64,000 nt of DNA from Aromatoleum buckelii (GCF_012910785.2 NZ_WTVH02000010.1:558001-622000); one strand, 5' to 3'. Counted from the stretch's first letter, positions 16,034 to 26,859 are shown. The notes: a model not told the origin generated them from the letters alone. Made by a program: numbers and translations.

Positions 16034-17791
16034 ATGACAGCTTTACGGACTCATGCGTGGCTGCGGCTGCGGCTCATCACGCTGTGCCTCGGGCTTTCGT
16101 CCGGCACCGTGTTCGCTCAGGCCTTGCTGCAGGTCGAACTCGACGCCCCCGACAGCGTGCGGCCGCTGCTCGAGCGCCATCTGCGCATCCTCGATCCCGA
16201 CGGGCAGGTCTTGCCGGAGGTGCAGGCCGACCGCGTCGCGCTGGCCCGGCGCACGCGGCGCGAAGCAGCGGAACTGCTGGCGACCGAAGGGTATTTCACG
16301 CCCGAGATCCGCTTGCAGCGCGAGCCGGACGGCCGGTGGCGGCTGTCGGTCGAGCCCGGTCCGCGGGCGAGCATCGCAGGTGTCGAGCTGCTGTTCGACG
16401 GTGATCTGGCCGGCGACGACGAGGCGCGCGCGGCCCGTCGCGCTGCGCTGCGCCGGGCCTGGCCTCTCGAGCCGGGAGAACCTTTTCGCCAGAGCGCCTG
16501 GGACGATGCGAAAGCGCGCCTCCTCGACGGGGTTGCGATGCGCGATTACGCGGCGGCGCGCATTGTCGACAGCCGGGCCGAAGTCGATCCGGACAACGCG
16601 ACCGTGCAGCTTTCGGTGACAGTCGACTCCGGGCCGCGCTTTTTCCTCGGCCCACTAGAGGTGTCGGGCCTGCAGGATCTTCCGCCCGATTTCGTCGAAC
16701 GTTTCAACATGCTGGAGGCTGGCGAACCGTTCGATCAGGAGCGCCTCCTTTTGCTGCAGGCGGCCCTGCAGAATTCCCCGCAGTTTGCCTCGGTGACCGT
16801 CGATATCGAGCGCGATCCGGCGCTTGCCGCCGCCGTGCCGATCCGCGTCCAGGTCACCGAAGCGCAGTCCCGATATCTCGGTTTCGGCGTCGGCTATTCG
16901 ACCAATACCGGTTTTCGCACCGAGATGAGCTGGCGCGACGTGAATTTCCTCGACCGCGGCTGGGAGCTGGCCACCGGAGTGCGCCTCGAGCAGCGCCGAA
17001 ACGCTGCGTACGCAGATGTTTTCCTGCCGCCCGCGCGAGCCGGTCACCGGGACAGCTTTGGTGGCGCGATCGAGCGCAGCACTGTCGAGGGACTGACGCT
17101 GACGACCCAGGCAGTGGGCGTGGCGCGCACCAGGACACGGGGCAACATCGACACACGACTCGCGCTGCGGCTGCAGCACGAACAACGCGAGCCGGACGGC
17201 GCACCATCGACGAGCCGCAACTCGCTGACGGCGAACTGGACGTGGATCCGGCGGCGCGTCGACGACCTCCTCGATCCGCGGCGAGGCGACGTGCTGCAGT
17301 TCGATATCGGCGGCGGCGCGAAGGCGCTACTGTCCGACCAGGATTTCCTCCGGCTTTACGGCCGCTACGTGTGCTACCTGCCTTTTGTCGAACGCGACGT
17401 GCTGATCCTGCGCGTCGAAGGCGGAGCGACGCTGGCGCCGAGTCGCGACGGCGTACCGCACGATTTCCTGTTCCGCACCGGTGGCACGCAAACGGTGCGC
17501 GGCTACGCGTTCGAGAGCCTGGGCGTCAGAGAGGGCGATGCGACAGTCGGCGGGCGTTACCTCGCGACGCTGAGCGCGGAATATGTCCGCTGGTTCCTGC
17601 CGCAGTGGGGAGCGGCGGCGTTCGTCGATGCGGGCGATGCTGCCGACAGTCGCGACGCCTTCGCGCTCAAGACCGGCTACGGCGTCGGCGCGCGCTGGAA
17701 AAGTCCTGCCGGCCCGCTCGCCGTCGATCTCGCGTACGGCCACGAGGAAAAGCGGCTGCGCCTGCATTTCGGCATCGCGATCGCGTTCTGA
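16034..17791 (+). CDS. tamA: Outer-membrane translocation/assembly protein TamA (Omp85 family)
   Basis: A 585-aa Omp85-family protein of the TAM complex, which with inner-membrane-anchored TamB supports outer-membrane protein insertion and envelope lipid transport. It has a signal peptide (LITLCLGLSSGTVFAQ), three POTRA-like repeats (about 30-270) and a C-terminal 16-stranded barrel with the Omp85 motif FLFRTGGTQTVRGYAFESLG and a terminal aromatic strand (LRLHFGIAIAF). Unusually, no tamB follows; the next gene is on the other strand. Confidence 0.88.
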   Translation: MTALRTHAWLRLRLITLCLGLSSGTVFAQALLQVELDAPDSVRPLLERHLRILDPDGQVLPEVQADRVALARRTRREAAELLATEGYFTPEIRLQREPDGRWRLSVEPGPRASIAGVELLFDGDLAGDDEARAARRAALRRAWPLEPGEPFRQSAWDDAKARLLDGVAMRDYAAARIVDSRAEVDPDNATVQLSVTVDSGPRFFLGPLEVSGLQDLPPDFVERFNMLEAGEPFDQERLLLLQAALQNSPQFASVTVDIERDPALAAAVPIRVQVTEAQSRYLGFGVGYSTNTGFRTEMSWRDVNFLDRGWELATGVRLEQRRNAAYADVFLPPARAGHRDSFGGAIERSTVEGLTLTTQAVGVARTRTRGNIDTRLALRLQHEQREPDGAPSTSRNSLTANWTWIRRRVDDLLDPRRGDVLQFDIGGGAKALLSDQDFLRLYGRYVCYLPFVERDVLILRVEGGATLAPSRDGVPHDFLFRTGGTQTVRGYAFESLGVREGDATVGGRYLATLSAEYVRWFLPQWGAAAFVDAGDAADSRDAFALKTGYGVGARWKSPAGPLAVDLAYGHEEKRLRLHFGIAIAF

Positions 17792-17877
17792 ACACCGTCG
17801 TCGGCCTGAACCGTGGCAACAGGAGCAGGTATTTCCGGCGGGATATCGGCAGATTTTTCAGTTGCTCGACAAGGCCG

Positions 17878-18228
17878 TCACGGCTTGCCGGTCAGACCGC
17901 CCGGATTGCGCGTGATCCTGTCCGGCTGGATGTCGTTCGCCTCGCGGCTGCTGTCGTCGCGGCCCGCGGCGCGGCGTTCGCCGGTGCCGGAGGCATCGGT
18001 GTCGCTGTCGAGATCGGTGTCGCCGATGTCCGCGCCTGCGCCACGACCATGATCCATGTCCGACGTCGTGCCGCTGTCCGTCGCGATGCCCGCGTCGTCA
18101 ACCAGGCCGGGCGCGCCGGCGATGTCGCTGCCGCTGTCGGAACTGTCGCTCGGGCCCAGGTCGGCGGTGCTGTGACCGGGCGGTACGCTGGGTGTCTCGT
18201 CGCCACCGAGAATGCTGCTTTTGGCCAT
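17878..18228 (-). CDS. Small acidic, low-complexity conserved hypothetical protein
   Basis: A 116-aa protein very rich in Asp, Ser, Gly and Thr, with GPSDSSDSGSD and DIGDTDLDSDTDASGTGER segments, no signal peptide and no hydrophobic stretch, so probably disordered and cytoplasmic. Related small acidic proteins starting MAKSSILGG occur in betaproteobacteria without known function. A strong AAAGGAG precedes the ATG at 18228. The same frame continues open through the groEL antisense, but that is a GC artefact. It is divergent from groES, whose heat-shock control region lies between them. Confidence 0.75.
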   Translation of the reverse strand: MAKSSILGGDETPSVPPGHSTADLGPSDSSDSGSDIAGAPGLVDDAGIATDSGTTSDMDHGRGAGADIGDTDLDSDTDASGTGERRAAGRDDSSREANDIQPDRITRNPGGLTGKP

Positions 18229-18309
18229 GTCTGCTCTCCTTTTCGAGGGAGTAAAGGGCGCAGCATTCGGCGTGCCTGCCTGCGGTGGCAGGAAAACACT
18301 TTCCGCGCT

Positions 18310-18338
18310 CTTGAAATCGGCCGGGGCCGTCCCTATTA
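18310..18338 (+). promoter_or_regulatory. Sigma-32 (RpoH)-type promoter of groESL
   Basis: CTTGAAA (18310-18316), a perfect sigma-32 -35 element, is followed after 14 nt by CCCTATTA (18331-18338), close to the sigma-32 -10 consensus CCCCATNT. It directly abuts the CIRCE operator. Confidence 0.7.
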
Positions 18339-18365
18339 TTAGCACTCGTTGGCAGTGAGTGCTAA
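18339..18365 (+). promoter_or_regulatory. CIRCE operator (HrcA binding site)
   Basis: A perfect CIRCE inverted repeat: TTAGCACTC (18339-18347), 9-nt spacer, GAGTGCTAA (18357-18365). HrcA binds this element and represses groESL until heat shock. hrcA itself is not in the window. Confidence 0.95.
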
Positions 18366-18453
18366 CCGTCCCGGGCCGGTCCGCGCCCTTGATAAATTTA
18401 TGCTGCGGGTCTGCCCGCAGATATGTTGAATTCGAACTGAAGGAGTCATCACG

Positions 18454-18744
18454 ATGAAAATTCGTCCCTTGCATGATCGCGTGATCGTCAAGCGCCTGGA
18501 AGCCGAGCGCAAGACCGCCAGCGGCATCGTCATCCCCGACTCGGCCGGCGAAAAGCCCGATCAGGGCGAAGTGCTCGCGGTGGGCAACGGCAAGATCCTC
18601 GACGACGGCAAGGTTCGCCCGATGGCCGTCCAGGTCGGCGACAAGGTGCTGTTCGGCAAGTACGCCGGCCAGACCGTCAAAGTCGAGGGTGACGAACTGC
18701 TCGTCATGCGCGAAGAAGACATCATGGGCGTCGTCGAGGCCTGA
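18454..18744 (+). CDS. groES: Co-chaperonin GroES
   Basis: A 96-aa subunit of the heptameric lid that closes the GroEL chamber during protein folding. It has the full GroES signature: [14 protein letters not shown], the mobile loop [20 protein letters not shown] and the C-terminal [20 protein letters not shown] Shine-Dalgarno lies about 10 nt upstream of ATG 18454. groEL follows after 45 bp as an operon under sigma-32 and CIRCE control. Confidence 0.98.
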   Translation: MKIRPLHDRVIVKRLEAERKTASGIVIPDSAGEKPDQGEVLAVGNGKILDDGKVRPMAVQVGDKVLFGKYAGQTVKVEGDELLVMREEDIMGVVEA

Positions 18745-18786
18745 GCGCCCCGGTCGATCCCGTCCCACGAATTCAAGGAGCAATGA

Positions 18787-20442
<1,656 letters not shown>

Positions 20443-20492
20443 TGCCAGTCTGAGGTTCGCCTCGTGCTTCCGGGCTTGCGGGCCCGGTGGCG

Positions 20493-20534
20493 CCAAAGCA
20501 AACGGCTCCGCTGCGGCGGGGCCGTTTGCTTTGG
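20493..20534 (+). terminator. Hairpin terminator after groEL
   Basis: Perfect 14-bp stem CCAAAGCAAACGGC / GCCGTTTGCTTTGG (20493-20506 and 20521-20534) with a 14-nt GC-rich loop; no T run follows. The remainder of the 325-bp spacer up to 20767 holds only the putative control region of the response regulator, with a tandem 9-bp repeat at 20749-20766. Confidence 0.6.
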
Positions 20535-20748
20535 GGTGGGCGATGGACGTGTCGACGCGCCACGCTGCGGAAAGGTGGGATAATCAATCGATCGTGGGGA
20601 AAAAGGGGCAGGGAGCGCGGGTTGTGCAGGTTGTGCACACCGGCGCTCCCCGGAATGTGCGGGCCGAAAGGCGCCGCCATTCCCCGGGCCGGTAATAGGA
20701 GAACAGCGGGGGTAAGACTAGGCGCGCCCGCTTACGGACAACTTACAT

Positions 20749-20766
20749 CCATATTTTCCATATTTC
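20749..20766 (+). repeat. Tandem 9-bp direct repeat at the response-regulator start
   Basis: CCATATTTT followed immediately by CCATATTTC, ending one base before ATG 20768. OmpR-type regulators bind tandem direct repeats, so an autoregulatory site is possible, but its position over the translation start is unusual. No Shine-Dalgarno sequence is present. Confidence 0.35.
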
Positions 20767-20767
20767 C

Positions 20768-21454
20768 ATGCGGATCCTTCTTGCTGAAGACGACTCTGTC
20801 ATTGCCGACGGCCTTGGGCGGGCCCTCAAACGCGGCGGGTATGCCGTCGATCACGTCGCTTCCGGCAGCGAGGCGGATGCCGCGCTGGCCAGCCAGACAT
20901 ACGACCTGCTGATTCTCGACCTCGGCTTGCCGAAGCTCCCCGGGATCGACGTCCTGAAACGGCTGCGCGCGCGCAAGTCGGCGCTGCCGGTGCTGATCCT
21001 CACTGCCCAGGACGGGGTCGAGGAGCGTGTGCGAGGACTCGATGCCGGGGCGGACGACTACCTGACGAAGCCTTTCGCGCTGCCGGAACTGGAGGCACGC
21101 GTGCGCGCGCTGACGCGACGAGGCACGGGACAACCGCGGCGCATCGAGATCGGCAGCCTTTCGTACGACCAGGCTGACCGGGTGGCGAAGATCAACGGGC
21201 AAGTGGTGGAATTGTCGGCGCGGGAAGTCGGTCTGCTCGAAGTCTTCGTCCTGCGGGTCGGGCGACTGGTGAGCAAGGATCAGCTCGTGGATCACCTGTG
21301 CGGCTGGGGGGAAGAGGTCTCGAGCAATGCGATCGAGGTCTACGTCCACCGGCTGCGCAAGAAGCTCGAAGACAGCGGCGTGCGCATCGTCACCGTGCGC
21401 GGACTCGGCTATTGCCTGGAAAACCCGGATGCGGTCCAGACGGCGAAAGCCTGA
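20768..21454 (+). CDS. OmpR/PhoB-family response regulator (TctD/QseB-like)
   Basis: A 228-aa transcription regulator of a two-component system. The receiver domain has the acidic pocket EDD at 7-9, phospho-acceptor D51 and K101 in TKPF; the winged-helix DNA-binding domain (about 125-220) ends with SNAIEVYVHRLRKKLE and VRGLGYCL. The cognate kinase overlaps its 3' end. Sequence and partner are closest to the TctD/QmeB-like group that controls tricarboxylate uptake, but no tctCBA transporter genes are nearby, so the signal is unknown. Confidence 0.9.
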   Translation: MRILLAEDDSVIADGLGRALKRGGYAVDHVASGSEADAALASQTYDLLILDLGLPKLPGIDVLKRLRARKSALPVLILTAQDGVEERVRGLDAGADDYLTKPFALPELEARVRALTRRGTGQPRRIEIGSLSYDQADRVAKINGQVVELSAREVGLLEVFVLRVGRLVSKDQLVDHLCGWGEEVSSNAIEVYVHRLRKKLEDSGVRIVTVRGLGYCLENPDAVQTAKA

Positions 21455-22916
21455 CAAGACGGCGGCAGCGAACCGGCCCCCGGCGCAGCCGAACTCGCTG
21501 TTCGGCGAAATCCTCGACTGGATGCTCGCGCCACTGCTGTTCCTGTGGCCGATCTCCATCATCGTCACGCACAACGTCGCCGACAATCTCGCGAACCAGC
21601 CCTACGATCGTGCGATGGCCGACAGTGTGCGGGCGCTCGGACGCCTCGTGTCGGTCGAAGACGGGAATATCGTGGTGCATTTTCCGGCGCCGCCGCGGGC
21701 GCTGTTTCGCGCCGACCAGGACGACACCGTCTATTACCAGGTCGCCAACGGCAGCGGCGAAGTTGTCACCGGAGACCGCGAAATTTCGTGGGTCGCGCCC
21801 CCTGCGACGGTGGTCGCGGAAGAGGTGCTGTACCGCGACGACGTGATTCATGGCGAGGAGGTGCGCGTCGCGTACCAGTATCTGCGTGCCTGGCCCGAAC
21901 CCGCAAGCCCGCTGGTGCTGGTTCAGGTGGCCGAGACGCGCAACAAGCGCAGCGATCTCGCCTCGCGCGTCGTGACCGGCGTGCTGCTGCCCCAGTTCGC
22001 GATCATCCCGATCGCGGTCGTGCTCGTGTGGGTCGGCCTGACACGGGGCATCGCGCCGTTGAACCGGTTGCAAAGCCTGATCCGCCGCCGGCGTCCGACG
22101 GACCTGTCGCCGATCGCCGCGGCGAGCGTTCCGGAGGAAGTGCGGCCGGTGATCGTCGCGTTCAATGACATGATGGCGCGCCTCGAAGAAAACTTGCACG
22201 CGCAGCAGCGCTTCATCGCCGACGCCGCTCACCAGATGCGCACGCCGCTGACCGGCCTGAAGATGCAGACCGACCTTGCGCTGCTCGAAACGGACCCCGA
22301 GCAACTGCGCGAGTCGTTGCAGCGGATCGCGGACAGCACCGACCGGGCCAGCCATTTGATCACCCAACTGCTGTCGCTGGCCCGCGCGGAAGCGAGCTTC
22401 GAAAAACTGTACGCGGTGGAGCAGGTGGACCTCGACGCGATGGTGCGGGATGTGGCGCTCGAGCTCTATCCGCGCGCGCAGGTGAAAGGAATCGACTTGG
22501 GGGTCGAGGATGCGGGGCGGCCGTTGCCGATCGAGGGCAACCCGGTGCTGCTTCGCGAACTGATCAAGAACCTGCTCGACAACGCGATCAAATACACACC
22601 CCCTGGGGGGCGCGTCACCGCGCGAACCCGCGTCGCGGGAGCGATCGTGCTGGAGATCGAAGATACCGGTACCGGCATTCCGGAAGCGGACCGCGAGCGC
22701 GTCTTCGAACGCTTCTATCGTGTGCTTGGAAGCGGGGTGGACGGCTCGGGCCTCGGGTTGCCGATCGTGCGGGAGATCGCCGAACTGCACCGCGCCACGG
22801 TGACGCTGAATCCGAACCCGACAGGTCCGGGTACGACAGCACAAGTCCTTTTCCCGCGCGGACCGCTGGTCACCCCGCCGGCCCAGCCTTTCCTCCCGTC
22901 ATTTTCGGTAACGTGA
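21429..22916 (+). CDS. Sensor histidine kinase (TctE-like)
   Basis: Membrane sensor kinase, 495 aa from ATG 21429, which overlaps the response-regulator gene by 26 bp. It has an N-terminal transmembrane helix (MLAPLLFLWPISIIVT), a periplasmic 2CSK-type sensor domain (about 45-170), a second helix (about 180-205), a HAMP-like linker, the H box FIADAAHQMRTPLTGL with phospho-acceptor H268, then the N box ELIKNLLDNAIKYT and G boxes IEDTGTGIP and GSGLGLPIVREI. The start is uncertain because the overlap region is open further upstream. Confidence 0.88.
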   Translation: MRSRRRKPDKTAAANRPPAQPNSLFGEILDWMLAPLLFLWPISIIVTHNVADNLANQPYDRAMADSVRALGRLVSVEDGNIVVHFPAPPRALFRADQDDTVYYQVANGSGEVVTGDREISWVAPPATVVAEEVLYRDDVIHGEEVRVAYQYLRAWPEPASPLVLVQVAETRNKRSDLASRVVTGVLLPQFAIIPIAVVLVWVGLTRGIAPLNRLQSLIRRRRPTDLSPIAAASVPEEVRPVIVAFNDMMARLEENLHAQQRFIADAAHQMRTPLTGLKMQTDLALLETDPEQLRESLQRIADSTDRASHLITQLLSLARAEASFEKLYAVEQVDLDAMVRDVALELYPRAQVKGIDLGVEDAGRPLPIEGNPVLLRELIKNLLDNAIKYTPPGGRVTARTRVAGAIVLEIEDTGTGIPEADRERVFERFYRVLGSGVDGSGLGLPIVREIAELHRATVTLNPNPTGPGTTAQVLFPRGPLVTPPAQPFLPSFSVT

Positions 22917-22960
22917 GGAACCGGCGTTCGCTGATGCGGAAACGATTTTTGCATCGGTGA

Positions 22961-22988
22961 TTGACGGCGGTCCCGATTCGGCTATAAT
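22961..22988 (+). promoter_or_regulatory. Sigma-70 promoter of tRNA-Phe
   Basis: TTGACG (22961-22966), 16-nt spacer, perfect TATAAT (22983-22988). The -10 ends 12 bp upstream of the mature tRNA 5' end. Confidence 0.85.
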
Positions 22989-23000
22989 GCGCGCTTTCCC

Positions 23001-23076
23001 GGCCAGGTAGCTCAGTTGGTAGAGCAGCGGATTGAAAATCCGCGTGTCGGCGGTTCGATTCCGTCCCTGGCCACCA
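23001..23076 (+). tRNA. tRNA-Phe (GAA)
   Basis: A 76-nt cloverleaf including encoded CCA. Acceptor stem GGCCAGG pairs with CCTGGCC, the D loop contains AGCTCAGTTGGTAGAG, the anticodon loop TTGAAAA gives GAA at 23034-23036, and the T arm has GGTTCGATTCC. It has its own promoter and terminator. Confidence 0.98.
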
Positions 23077-23083
23077 GAACACG

Positions 23084-23118
23084 AAAACGGGCCGGCACTT
23101 GCCGGCCCGTTTTCTTTC
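23084..23118 (+). terminator. Rho-independent terminator of tRNA-Phe
   Basis: Perfect 13-bp stem AAAACGGGCCGGC/GCCGGCCCGTTTT with loop ACTT (23084-23113), followed by CTTTC. Confidence 0.85.
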
Positions 23119-23182
23119 GGGCTGCCGAAGGCCTGCCAGAACTGCCTGATTTTGCTCAATCTTTCGCAGTTTCGCGGAGTGC

Positions 23183-23188
23183 TATAAT
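23183..23188 (+). promoter_or_regulatory. -10 element of the hemA promoter
   Basis: A perfect TATAAT lies 30 bp upstream of the hemA ATG. The only -35 candidate at correct spacing (CTTTCG at 23161-23166) is poor. Confidence 0.5.
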
Positions 23189-23218
23189 TCGCGGCATTAC
23201 GCTCCACTGCGATCGCGC

Positions 23219-24472
23219 ATGCAACTTTATGCTCTTGGCCTGAATCATCATACGGCGCCGCTCACGATTCGCGAGCAGATGGCGTTTCAGCCCGAGCGGT
23301 TGGACGACGCGCTGCATGATCTGACGCACGAGCGGACGGTGCGCGAGGCCGCGATCCTGTCGACCTGCAATCGCACTGAACTGTACTTCGCCACCGAGCA
23401 GCCGCAGCACGCTGCCGACTGGCTGGCACGTTTTCATCACCTGCCGTTGAGTGAAGTCTCGCCGTACCTCTACACCTACCCGCAACGCGACGCGATCCGG
23501 CATGTCTTCCGCGTCGCGAGCGGGCTCGACTCGATGGTCCTCGGCGAGCCGCAGATCCTCGGCCAGGTCAAGGACGCCGCCCGCCGTGCCGAAGAAGCCG
23601 GGACGATGGGCACGCTACTGCACAAACTGTTCCAGAACACATTCGCCGTCGCGAAGGAAGTGCGTTCGACGACGGCGATCGGAGCGAACATCGTGTCGAT
23701 GGCGGCGGCAGCGATGCACCTTTCCGAACGCATTTTCGAGCGGATGTCGGACCAGCGCGTGCTCTTCATCGGCGCTGGCGAAATGATCGAACTGTGTGCC
23801 GCGTATTTCGCCGGGGCGTGCCCGAAGCGGATCGCCGTCGCGAACCGCACCGAAGCGCGCGCGCAGTTGCTCGCACATCGCTTCGGCGCTGAAGTGATGC
23901 GGCTCGACGTGGTTGGCGAGATGCTGCCGCACTTCGACGTCGTGGTGTCCTGTACGGCGAGCCCGCTGCCGATCGTCGGTCTGGGCATGGTCGAACGCGC
24001 CATCAAGGCGCGCCGCCACCGCCCGATCGTGATGGTCGATCTTGCGGTGCCGCGCGACATCGAAGCCGAAGTCGGCCAACTCGACGACGTTTTCCTGTAC
24101 ACCGTCGACGATCTTGCGCAGATCGTCGACGCGGGTCTCGAGTCGCGACAGCAGGCCGTGCTCGAAGCCGAGGAGATCATCGATTCGCGCGTCAATGGTT
24201 TCCTGCACTGGATGCAGGCGCGCGATGCGGTGCCGACGATCCGCGCGCTGCGCCAGCACGCGGAGACGGTGCGCGCGGTCGAGTTGGAGCGGGCGACGCG
24301 TCTGCTGGCAAAAGGCGAAGACCCGCAGAAAGTGCTCGATGCGCTCAGTCATGGGCTGATCAACAAGCTGATGCACAGTCCGACCCGCTATCTCAACCAG
24401 TCCGAAGGCGAGCAGCAGGCCGATGCGAGCCGGCTCGTGCAGCAGCTGTTCAATCTCAACTCCCCCGATTAG
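23219..24472 (+). CDS. hemA: Glutamyl-tRNA reductase
   Basis: A 417-aa enzyme that reduces glutamyl-tRNA(Glu) to glutamate-1-semialdehyde, the first committed step of C5-pathway tetrapyrrole synthesis. Catalytic C50 lies in [10 protein letters not shown]; the substrate region includes [17 protein letters not shown]; the NADPH-binding domain has LFIGAGEM near 180 and a C-terminal dimerisation helix follows. Start ATG 23219 gives the conserved [15 protein letters not shown]. prfA and prmC follow, the usual hemA-prfA-prmC order. Confidence 0.96.
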   Translation: MQLYALGLNHHTAPLTIREQMAFQPERLDDALHDLTHERTVREAAILSTCNRTELYFATEQPQHAADWLARFHHLPLSEVSPYLYTYPQRDAIRHVFRVASGLDSMVLGEPQILGQVKDAARRAEEAGTMGTLLHKLFQNTFAVAKEVRSTTAIGANIVSMAAAAMHLSERIFERMSDQRVLFIGAGEMIELCAAYFAGACPKRIAVANRTEARAQLLAHRFGAEVMRLDVVGEMLPHFDVVVSCTASPLPIVGLGMVERAIKARRHRPIVMVDLAVPRDIEAEVGQLDDVFLYTVDDLAQIVDAGLESRQQAVLEAEEIIDSRVNGFLHWMQARDAVPTIRALRQHAETVRAVELERATRLLAKGEDPQKVLDALSHGLINKLMHSPTRYLNQSEGEQQADASRLVQQLFNLNSPD

Positions 24473-24518
24473 TCGTCGGCCCCCAACCTGTTTCGTTCTC
24501 CACTCGATCCCGCCCTTC

Positions 24519-25598
24519 ATGAAGCAGAGCATCCGCGACAAGCTCGAACTCCTGACCCACCGCCTGGCGGAACTCGACCGCGAGTTGTCGTCCGGGGACG
24601 CGGTGCGCGACCTGGACGGGTTCCGTTCGCTCGGACGCGAGCGCGCCGAGATCGAGCCGGTGGTCGCCTTGTACGGCGCGTACCGCCAAGCCGAGGCCGA
24701 TTGCGAGAGCGCGCGCGCGCTGCTCGCCGACGCGGAGATGCGCGAGCTCGCCGAGAGCGAGCTCGAAACGGGGGCGGGGCGCCTGCAGGCGCTGGAGGCC
24801 GAACTGCAGCGTGCGCTGCTGCCGCGCGACCCGAGCGACGAGCGCAACCTGTTTCTCGAAGTGCGTGCCGGCACCGGGGGCGACGAAGCTTCGCTGTTCG
24901 CCGGCGACCTTTTGCGAATGTACACGCGCTACGCCGAGCGCCAGCGCTGGAAAGTCGAAATCGTGTCGTCGAGCCCGTCGGATCTGGGCGGCTACAAGGA
25001 AGTGATTCTGCGCGTGGCGGGTGCCGGGGCGTATTCGAAGCTCAAGTTCGAGTCGGGCGGGCATCGCGTGCAGCGCATCCCGGTGACGGAAACGCAGGGA
25101 CGCATCCATACTTCGGCGTGCACGGTGGCGGTGATGCCCGAGGCCGATGAAGTCGAAGCGGTGAACATCAATCCCGCGGACCTGCGCGTCGACACGTTCC
25201 GCGCCAGCGGCGCTGGCGGCCAGCACATCAACAAGACCGATTCGGCAGTGCGCATCACGCACCTTCCGACCGGCATCGTCGTCGAGTGCCAGGACGATCG
25301 TTCCCAGCATCGCAACCGCGCGCAGGCGATGTCGGTGCTCGCCGCACGCATCCACGACAGGCAATTGCGCGAGCAGCAGGCGCGCGAGGCCGCCACGCGC
25401 AAGAGCCTGGTCGGTAGCGGCGACCGGTCTGAACGCATTCGCACGTACAATTATCCGCAGGGGCGCGTCACGGACCATCGCATCAACCTCACGCTCTACA
25501 AGCTCGACGCGGTGATGCAGGGCGATCTGGACGAGCTCATCGATGCGCTCACGCGGGAGCACCAGGCCGACCAGCTTGCGGCGCTGGGAGGCGACTGA
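24519..25598 (+). CDS. prfA: Peptide chain release factor 1
   Basis: A 359-aa factor that recognises UAA/UAG stop codons and releases the nascent chain. The catalytic GGQ is at 233-235 in [18 protein letters not shown]; the PXT-type anticodon loop lies in domain 2 and the C-terminal [20 protein letters not shown] is typical. ATG 24519 gives the conserved [12 protein letters not shown]; the frame stays open upstream into hemA. prmC, which methylates the GGQ glutamine, follows immediately. Confidence 0.96.
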   Translation: MKQSIRDKLELLTHRLAELDRELSSGDAVRDLDGFRSLGRERAEIEPVVALYGAYRQAEADCESARALLADAEMRELAESELETGAGRLQALEAELQRALLPRDPSDERNLFLEVRAGTGGDEASLFAGDLLRMYTRYAERQRWKVEIVSSSPSDLGGYKEVILRVAGAGAYSKLKFESGGHRVQRIPVTETQGRIHTSACTVAVMPEADEVEAVNINPADLRVDTFRASGAGGQHINKTDSAVRITHLPTGIVVECQDDRSQHRNRAQAMSVLAARIHDRQLREQQAREAATRKSLVGSGDRSERIRTYNYPQGRVTDHRINLTLYKLDAVMQGDLDELIDALTREHQADQLAALGGD

Positions 25599-25599
25599 C

Positions 25600-26442
25600 T
25601 TGAAAATGGCTGAAGCTGCCCCTGATATCGGCGGCGCCCTGAACTGGGCGCGGGCGCGAATCGCGATCGTCGATGCGCGCCTTCTGCTGCGGCACGTGCT
25701 GCAGTGCTCGGCGGTGCGCCTGGCAGCGTATCCGGAAGCCAGGCTCGAAGCGCCGGAGTGGGCCGAGTTCCGCTCGCTCGTCGAGCGCCGCGAGGCCGGC
25801 GAGCCGGTGGCGTACCTGACCGGCGAGCGCGAGTTCTTCGGCCACCGGTTCATCGTGACGCCGGCGGTGCTGATTCCGCGTCCCGACACCGAGCTGCTGG
25901 TGGAACTGGCGCTGGCGCATTTCGGCGACAAGCCGCATACGCGCGTACTCGACCTCGGCACCGGGAGTGGCGCGCTTGCGGTCAGCCTCGCGCTCGAGCT
26001 GCCGCAGGCCGACGTCGTCGCGGTCGATCGTTCGCGCGAAGCGCTGTGGGTGGCGATGGCGAATGCGGCGCGCTTGCGCGCGAGCGTCTCCTTCGTGCTT
26101 GGCGACTGGTTTTCTTCGCTCGGCGACGATCACTATCAACTCATCGTCGCAAACCCGCCTTATGTCGCGGCCGCCGACCCGCATCTCGAAGAGGGCGACG
26201 TGCGCTTCGAACCGAGCACCGCGCTTGCCGCCGGCCCCGACGGGCTCGACGACCTCGCGGCCATCGCCGCGCAGGCGCCGCGCCACCTCGAGCCCGGCGG
26301 CTGGCTGTTCATGGAGCACGGCTTTGACCAGGCTGCCGCGGTACGCGGGCTGCTGACTGATGCCGGGTTTTCGTCGATCGCGTCCTGGAAGGATCTGGCG
26401 GGCATCGAACGGGTGTCGGGGGGGCAATGGCGCGGTCGCTGA
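25600..26442 (+). CDS. prmC: Release factor glutamine methyltransferase
   Basis: SAM-dependent N5-glutamine methyltransferase that modifies the GGQ motif of release factors. The N-terminal helical domain is followed by VTPAVLIPRPDTELLVE, SAM motif I VLDLGTGSGALAVSLAL and catalytic NPPY near residue 185. The likely start is TTG 25600, 8 nt after GGGAGG; ATG 25606, two codons later, is the alternative. It begins one base after the prfA stop, so translation is coupled. Confidence 0.93.
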   Translation: MKMAEAAPDIGGALNWARARIAIVDARLLLRHVLQCSAVRLAAYPEARLEAPEWAEFRSLVERREAGEPVAYLTGEREFFGHRFIVTPAVLIPRPDTELLVELALAHFGDKPHTRVLDLGTGSGALAVSLALELPQADVVAVDRSREALWVAMANAARLRASVSFVLGDWFSSLGDDHYQLIVANPPYVAAADPHLEEGDVRFEPSTALAAGPDGLDDLAAIAAQAPRHLEPGGWLFMEHGFDQAAAVRGLLTDAGFSSIASWKDLAGIERVSGGQWRGR

Positions 26443-26535
26443 CCGTGGCAAGCCCTCGCGCGGAGGCTATTGACGCGTGCGACATCCATCCATAGAATTA
26501 CCCGACTGAAACACTCAACTTTTAGGACATGAACC

Positions 26536-26859
26536 ATGGACATCCAGGAAGTCATCCGCGAACAGGTCACCACGAACCCCGTCGTCCTGTACATGAAGGG
26601 CACGCCCCAGTTTCCGCAGTGCGGCTTCTCGTCGACAGCCGTGCAGATCCTCAAGCACAGCGGCGTGCCGAAATTCTTTTCGGTGAACGTTCTCGAGAAC
26701 GACGAAATCCGCAACGGCATCAAACAGTTTGCCAACTGGCCGACGATCCCGCAGCTGTACGTGAACGGCGAATTCGTCGGGGGCTGCGACATCATGCGCG
26801 AGATGTATGAAAACGGCGAATTGAAGACGATGCTGCAGAATGCAGGTGTCGCCTCGTAA
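26536..26859 (+). CDS. grxD: Monothiol glutaredoxin (Grx4 type)
   Basis: A 107-aa monothiol glutaredoxin with the CGFS active site (C29), which binds a glutathione-ligated [2Fe-2S] cluster as a dimer and takes part in iron-sulfur trafficking. Other landmarks are [17 protein letters not shown], the cis-Pro segment WPTIPQLY and [23 protein letters not shown] -10-like hexamer lies about 40 bp upstream in the 93-bp spacer. Confidence 0.95.
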   Translation: MDIQEVIREQVTTNPVVLYMKGTPQFPQCGFSSTAVQILKHSGVPKFFSVNVLENDEIRNGIKQFANWPTIPQLYVNGEFVGGCDIMREMYENGELKTMLQNAGVAS

